DNA from: Streptomyces sp. NBC_01485
GTDB taxonomy: Bacteria; Actinomycetota; Actinomycetes; Streptomycetales; Streptomycetaceae
Assembly: GCF_036227125.1 (NCBI RefSeq)
Contig: NZ_CP109435.1
Location: forward strand, 744,001-808,000
Length of the DNA: 64,000 nucleotides
Direction: 5' to 3'
The translations under genes were made by a program, and so were the position numbers. This document shows, one piece after another, positions 59,438 through 64,000 of this stretch. Numbering within the stretch: the stretch's first letter is position 1; each line of letters begins with the position of its first letter. Under the pieces are notes generated by a model that saw only the letters and a list, made by a program, of their open reading frames with translations, searched no databases and was not told where the DNA came from.

Positions 59438-62400
59438 CTACTTTGTGGGAGTTGCGAGATGGGCTTGTCGCCCGGCTGGAGCGGGCAGCGCGCCCGTGGT
59501 GACGCAGTGGTCGAGGTAGCGGAGGACGAGGTCCCGGTCGGCGGGCGGGCAGGTGATGCCGCTGCCGTGCAGGCCGGTCACGACGTTGTCGGATCGGATG
59601 CGTCCCAGGCGCAGGTCGGGGGCGGCGGCATCGCCCGGGTCCGCGTCCCGGGAGTCGAAGAAGGCGAGCGTGGTCGCCGCCACGCCGGGGTCAGCGCGCG
59701 AGCGCGGGAGCTCCGCACGCCACTGGGCCAGAGGCATGCGGCGCAGCGGATAGCCGTACTCCTCCAGCCAGTCGTACACGTCACCCAGCCGCACCGGTGT
59801 CGTGGCCGCGTGGTTGAACACCGGCGCGGTCGGCCGGCGTGAGCCGAGGGAGAGGTGTACGACGGCCTCGGCGACGTGGTCGACCGGTGTCCAGGTCTCC
59901 TCCTCGAACAGCTCCGGGACGATGCCGGCGGGGACCCCGGCACGCAGCACGCTCCACAGGAAGTCCCGCTCGTTCACATAACCCGTGGTGCGCGGGCCGA
60001 CGATCCGGCCGAGCCGGTGCACGGTGACGGGCAGACCCCGCTCGGCGGCCTGCTCCATCAGGCGCTCGGCCGCCCACTTCGACTGCTGGTAGCCGTACCG
60101 CAGTCCCGGATGGGGCGGGAGGAACGCCTCCGGTACTTCGGAGGCGAGGGCGAGCGGCGGGGCGACGGAGAGGGTCGAGACGAAGTGCAGGGGGATCGAG
60201 CGCAGGGCCGCCAGGCGCAGCAGCTCTCTGGTCGACTCGGTGTTGGCGGCGCGGAGGGTGGCGTACTCGCGCAGGATGCTGACGGTCGCCCCGTTGTGGA
60301 AGATCGCGCCGCAGGTGCGGGCCAGTTCGGCGAAGAGCGCCCCGTCCAGGCCGAGGCGGGGGCGGGCGAGGTCTGCGGGAAGGGCCGTGATGCGCTTCTT
60401 CGCCGCATCCGGGAGGTGGAGCAGATGAGCTTCCAGGGCCTGGTGGACGCGGGCTGTGGCCTCGTCGGAGTTCGGGGCCCGGACGGTGCAGACGACCTCC
60501 GCGTCCGTGCTCGTCAGGAGCCGGGCCAGCAGGTGGACGCCGACGAATCCGGTCGCGCCGGTGAGCAGGATCCGGGCCGGTGTGCCGCTCGGCCGGGGCC
60601 CGTCACCGGGGCGGATGTCCGCGTCGAGGACGGAGTCGGCGAGCAGGTTCTCGGGGAGGCCGGGCGGTGCCGGCCGTGCCTGCTGCTGCTGCTGCTGCTG
60701 CTGAAGGAAACGCGCGAGTTCGGCGGGGGTGGGGTGCTGGAAGAGCCAGGCGACCTTCACGTCCCGGCCCAGTTCGACGCCGAGGCGGTTGGCCACCTGG
60801 ATGACCTGGAGGGACTGGGCTCCCAGGTCGAACACGTCGTCCCGCGCGGAGACGACGGCCACCCCGAGCACCCGTTGCCAGGCGGCGGCGATGCTGTGCT
60901 CCAGCGTGCTGGACACCGCGGTCCGAGGGCCGGGGGCCTTCGTCGCGAGCGCGTTCCGGTCGGTCTTCCCCGAGCTCGTGCGGGGCAGGCGGTCCAGGAA
61001 CTCGATCGCCGACGGGATCATCGCCGCGGGCAGCGTCGACCGGAGGCGCTCCCTGATCCCGGCCACGGACGGAGCCGGTCCGTCCGGAACGACGTACGCG
61101 GCCGGCCGCCGCGTCCCGTCGTCCAGCACCTGTCCTACGACGGCGGCGTCACGGACTCCCGGGCAGGCGAGGAGGGCGCTCTCGACCTCGGCGGGGTGCA
61201 CACGATGTCCGCTGACCTTGAACTCGGCGTCCGCGCGGCCCAGGTAGCGCAGTTGCCCGTCATCGCCGATGCGGACCAGGTCGCCGGTGCGGTAGGCGCG
61301 GGGCGCGCCGGGCAGGGCGTCGAGGGGCGCGAAACGGGAGGCGTCCGGCGGGTCTCCTCGGTAGCCGAGGGCCAGGTTGCCGCCCAGGAGGTGGAGTTCG
61401 CCGTCGACGACCGCCGCGCGGGTGCCGGGCAGCGGCAACCCGATCGGTACGTCTCCCGGGGCGAGAGCGGGGTCGTGGAGATCGGCGACCGTGGCGACCA
61501 CGGTGGCCTCGGTCGGGCCGTAGGTGTTCAGCAGCCGCACGGACGGGCCGACGGCCTCGCGCCAGCGGTCGACCCGCTCGGGGAGGGCGGCCTCGCCGCC
61601 GATGACTACGGTCCGCACATCGGCGGGCAACGAGGCCGTGCCGGTCGAGACGGTGTAGGCGACTTCGTGCCAGTAGGCCGTGGGCAGGTCGAGGACGCTG
61701 ATGCGCAGCCGGGCGCAGGCGTCCAGGAAACCGGGGACCGAGTCGGTCATGTCGTCGCTGCGGACGACGAGCGTGGCGCCCGCGCACAGGGCGAGGAAGA
61801 TCTCCTCGACGCTGGTGTCGAAGTGCGGCGGGGCGAACTGCAGGACGCGGTCGCCGTGTTGGAGGCCGTAGCGGTGGGTGGCGCCAGCGACGAAGTGGGC
61901 GAGGGCTCGGTGGCCGATCTCGACGCCCTTGGGGCGGCCGGTGGAGCCCGAGGTGTGCAGGACGTAGGCGACGTCGTCCGGCGTGGGTACGGTCGGTTGG
62001 GCTGTGCCGGGCTCTGGTCGGTCCAGGGTCATTACGTCGGCGTAGGCGGGCGGCGTCAGGACGAGTCCGGGCCGGACGTCCTCCAGCAGCTCCGCCCTGC
62101 GCGCCGCCGGTGCCGACGGGTCGAGGGGGCAGTAGGCCGCCCCGGACAGCAGGACGCCGAGGATGGCGGTGACCGCGTCGATGCCGCGCGGCAGGGCCAT
62201 GGCCACCAGGTCACCGGTGCCCACACCACGGGCGGCCAGTCGGCGGGCGAGGTCCCGCGCCGCGCCGAAGAGCTCCGCGTACGTGACGCTCCGCCCGTCG
62301 TGCTCGACGGCGACGGATCCGCCGCGCCGGGCCACGTGGTCGGCGATCAGGCCGAGGACCGGGCGCGCGGGACCCGGCAGCGGCCCGCCGTCCAGGACGG

Positions 62401-63712
62401 GGACGGGCTCGCGCGCACGCAGCTCGTCGAGAGGGCGGTCGGGGGCGGCGACGGCCTCCCGCAGCAGAGCGAGCAGTCCCTCCTGGAACGCGGCGGCATC
62501 CGCCTCGTCGTAGAGATCGGGGTTGGCGTCCACGGCGATGCGCAGGCCCGCGCCCTCGGAGCGGTCGTAGACGTTGACGGACAGATCTTCGACAGGACCC
62601 GCGGAGACGTTGTGGACCGTGCTGCGGTGTCCGGCGAAACGCAGGTCGTACTCGAACGGCATGATGTTGACGCCCGGCCCGGACAGCCGGCGCTGTCCGC
62701 CGACGAGCCGCAGGTCGCGGCGCAGTTGTTCGTAGCGGTAGCGCTGATGCGGCAGGCCGGCGCGGAGTTCGTGGGAGACCCTGGCGGCGAGATCGCGCAG
62801 GGTGTCCGACGCGGCGACCGGGACGCGCAGGGGCAGGATGTTGCGGACCGTGCAGGGCACGCGCAGCGAGACGGAGCCGAGGCGGCCCATGGCGGGCAGG
62901 CTGAGGACGATCTCCGGGGCGCCGGTCGCGTGGTGCAGGTGGGCCGCCGTGACCGCCAGCAGGACCTCGGCCCAGGTGACCTTGAGGTCGCGGGCGAGAG
63001 CGCGCAGGGTCTGTGTCTGTGCCGCGTCGAGGTCGACGACCCGGCGGTGGAAGGTGCGGGCGGGCAGGACCGCGCGGCCCGCCGGGGTCGCCGCGGGAGG
63101 GCGGTCCGCGTACCGGTCCGTCCAGTAGGCGCGGTCCTTGGCGAAGCCGGGCGACTCGCGGTAGGCGCGTTCCTCGTCCCGTACCGAGGCCAGGGTGCCG
63201 AAGCCGCTGTCCGCCACCGGCTCGCCCGTCGCCAGGGCCGTGTAGACCTCGGCGACCCGACGGGCGACCAGGGACAGGCCGAAGCCGTCGAGGGCGATGT
63301 GATGGACGCGGTGGTACCAGAGGTGTTCCTCCGGGGCGATCCGCAGCAGGGCGTGGCCGAAGAGGGGGCGGCGGGACAGGTCGACGGGGCGGGCCATGTC
63401 CTCGTCCATCCAGGCCAGGGCCGCCGCGTGCGGGTCGGGTTCGGCGGTGTGGTCCGCCGTGTGCAGGCGCCAGTCGCGGGCCGGGGCGTCCGTTTCCCAA
63501 GGGCGGCCCTCGTCGTCGACGACGTAGGCGACGTTCAGGGCCTCCGTCTCCGCGACGACGTGGTGCAGGGCCGCGTCGAAGACGTCCGCGTCGACCGGTC
63601 CGTGGATGTGCACGTACTCGGCCGTGTTGTACGCGGGGCTGTCCGCATCGAGCAACTGGCCGGTCCGGACGCCTTCCTGGGCAGCCAGCAGGGGACGGCG
63701 CACCGCCGTCAC
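59438..63712 (-). CDS. NRPS with C-A-PCP-reductase domains, catecholate siderophore type
   Basis: A 1424-residue single-module synthetase. Condensation (about 1-440) has the active HHIALDG at 137-143 and resembles aryl-accepting domains of EntF/DhbF. Adenylation (about 470-925) has LHTSGSTGRPKG, NTYGPTEATV and the lysine of SGKTDRN. The carrier domain has FDLGAQSLQV with Ser967. Eight glutamines then lead to a thioester reductase (about 1045-1400) with LTGATGFVG and YQQSK. Reductive release gives an aldehyde or alcohol. The pocket code reads DTEDVGTVV plus Lys, with acidic residues suited to lysine. The GTG overlaps the carrier-protein stop. A myxochelin-like product is likely. Confidence 0.9.
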   Translation of the reverse strand: MTAVRRPLLAAQEGVRTGQLLDADSPAYNTAEYVHIHGPVDADVFDAALHHVVAETEALNVAYVVDDEGRPWETDAPARDWRLHTADHTAEPDPHAAALAWMDEDMARPVDLSRRPLFGHALLRIAPEEHLWYHRVHHIALDGFGLSLVARRVAEVYTALATGEPVADSGFGTLASVRDEERAYRESPGFAKDRAYWTDRYADRPPAATPAGRAVLPARTFHRRVVDLDAAQTQTLRALARDLKVTWAEVLLAVTAAHLHHATGAPEIVLSLPAMGRLGSVSLRVPCTVRNILPLRVPVAASDTLRDLAARVSHELRAGLPHQRYRYEQLRRDLRLVGGQRRLSGPGVNIMPFEYDLRFAGHRSTVHNVSAGPVEDLSVNVYDRSEGAGLRIAVDANPDLYDEADAAAFQEGLLALLREAVAAPDRPLDELRAREPVPVLDGGPLPGPARPVLGLIADHVARRGGSVAVEHDGRSVTYAELFGAARDLARRLAARGVGTGDLVAMALPRGIDAVTAILGVLLSGAAYCPLDPSAPAARRAELLEDVRPGLVLTPPAYADVMTLDRPEPGTAQPTVPTPDDVAYVLHTSGSTGRPKGVEIGHRALAHFVAGATHRYGLQHGDRVLQFAPPHFDTSVEEIFLALCAGATLVVRSDDMTDSVPGFLDACARLRISVLDLPTAYWHEVAYTVSTGTASLPADVRTVVIGGEAALPERVDRWREAVGPSVRLLNTYGPTEATVVATVADLHDPALAPGDVPIGLPLPGTRAAVVDGELHLLGGNLALGYRGDPPDASRFAPLDALPGAPRAYRTGDLVRIGDDGQLRYLGRADAEFKVSGHRVHPAEVESALLACPGVRDAAVVGQVLDDGTRRPAAYVVPDGPAPSVAGIRERLRSTLPAAMIPSAIEFLDRLPRTSSGKTDRNALATKAPGPRTAVSSTLEHSIAAAWQRVLGVAVVSARDDVFDLGAQSLQVIQVANRLGVELGRDVKVAWLFQHPTPAELARFLQQQQQQQQARPAPPGLPENLLADSVLDADIRPGDGPRPSGTPARILLTGATGFVGVHLLARLLTSTDAEVVCTVRAPNSDEATARVHQALEAHLLHLPDAAKKRITALPADLARPRLGLDGALFAELARTCGAIFHNGATVSILREYATLRAANTESTRELLRLAALRSIPLHFVSTLSVAPPLALASEVPEAFLPPHPGLRYGYQQSKWAAERLMEQAAERGLPVTVHRLGRIVGPRTTGYVNERDFLWSVLRAGVPAGIVPELFEEETWTPVDHVAEAVVHLSLGSRRPTAPVFNHAATTPVRLGDVYDWLEEYGYPLRRMPLAQWRAELPRSRADPGVAATTLAFFDSRDADPGDAAAPDLRLGRIRSDNVVTGLHGSGITCPPADRDLVLRYLDHCVTTGALPAPAGRQAHLATPTK
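60680..60703. repeat. CTG microsatellite encoding polyglutamine
   Basis: Eight CTG triplets (CAG on the coding strand) encode eight glutamines between the carrier and reductase domains. Copy number may vary without frameshift. Confidence 0.9.
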
Positions 63713-63954
63713 GTGGTTCCCTCCTGGCGCGCGGAGAGGAGTCGCCACCACTGGGCGAACGAGGTGCACTCGGCGAGTTCGACGAAGGTGATGTCCACGC
63801 CGGTGGCCCGCCACCGTTCCATGAGGGTGGTGATGCGCAGGGAGTCCAGTCCGGCGTAGAGGGGGTTGTCGTCGAGGTCGACCTCGTCGGGCTGCTGGTA
63901 CAGGTACTCCGCCAGGTCCGCGCGGAAGCCCTCCAGCGTGAGGGGAGCAGGCAT
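63709..63954 (-). CDS. stand-alone aryl carrier protein
   Basis: An 81-residue carrier protein. NPLYAGLDSLRITTLMERWR holds the phosphopantetheine serine (Ser38), and ITFVELAECTSFAQWWRLLS is the extended end seen in aryl carrier domains of EntB/DhbB and free-standing relatives, distinct from ordinary PCPs. It would hold 2,3-dihydroxybenzoate or a similar aryl acid for the NRPS condensation domain. The stop overlaps the NRPS GTG by four bases (GTGA). The sequence right of it may contain the end of another operon gene. Confidence 0.88.
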   Translation of the reverse strand: MPAPLTLEGFRADLAEYLYQQPDEVDLDDNPLYAGLDSLRITTLMERWRATGVDITFVELAECTSFAQWWRLLSARQEGTT

Positions 63955-64000
63955 GTCGTTCTCTCTCGATCCGGCCTGATGGAGGGCTAGTTGACTTTGC

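Noticed and set aside
59855..63859. A 1334-codon open frame antisense to the NRPS
   Set aside because: High-GC codon bias opens long antisense frames. Its composition is Gly/Arg/Val/Asp noise without any domain, while the opposite strand has complete NRPS motifs.
1..64000. tRNA or rRNA genes
   Set aside because: No cloverleaf-like sequence with T-loop GGTTCGAATCC or rRNA core sequence was noticed by eye; tRNAscan-SE was not available.

Overview
The window is high-GC actinobacterial chromosome, almost certainly Streptomyces. GTG and TTG starts are common, third positions are G/C-biased, rare TTA leucine codons are confined to a few genes, several promoters look leaderless, and the gene content (two-component pairs, MarR/TetR/LacI regulators, many secreted hydrolases, an NRPS) fits. 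No rRNA, tRNA or CRISPR array was seen. All calls come from reading the sequence; no database search was run.

1-15.5 kb is mostly ordinary chromosome: a truncated MFS exporter, htpG, small membrane and lipoproteins, a leaderless MFS gene, a mycothiol-dependent-type enzyme, an orphan MarR facing the stub of its lost DHA2 exporter, a NarL-type two-component system, a TetR/F420-type oxidoreductase pair with three operator-like palindromes, a geranylgeranyl-reductase-family flavoprotein, an M20 dipeptidase and a kinase-NUDIX fusion. 15.6-20.1 kb is an accessory island. It holds a barwin-like protein with a chitin-binding module, a GH19 chitinase with two such modules and a GH16 glucanase, bracketed by a Clp_N pseudogene, an IS5-type remnant and an IS630-type remnant. 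Two of the three enzymes carry TTA codons, so they probably depend on bldA.

20.6-45.8 kb returns to chromosomal genes: a ROK kinase/LacI pair around a perfect palindrome, VOC proteins, a DUF6986 aldolase-like protein, etfBA, a thioredoxin/DUF4395 pair, a PlsC acyltransferase, and the tightly overlapping DUF6421-SDR-threonine aldolase operon. GDPD, GNAT, DUF5134, M56 peptidase, PAP2, TetR, LVIVD and DUF305 genes follow. 45.9-47.9 kb is a second scar, with decayed integrative-element genes, a serine-recombinase/transposase chimera and the C-terminal half of a nucleobase permease.

48.0-52.7 kb is a plant cell-wall locus: a CE1 esterase with CBM2, a GH62 arabinofuranosidase, and PL1 and PL3 pectate lyases. 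The divergent promoter region carries a near-perfect CebR-like box and a second AAGCGCTT palindrome between the -35 and -10 of the PL1 promoter. 53-56.4 kb has a HEAT-repeat protein, an Rv1733c-like membrane protein and two gene stubs. 56.4-64 kb is a siderophore operon read leftward: aryl carrier protein, C-A-PCP-reductase NRPS, and binding protein, permease and ATPase of an iron-siderophore importer. The architecture and the binding-pocket code suggest a myxochelin-like catecholate. The aryl-acid genes would lie beyond the right edge.
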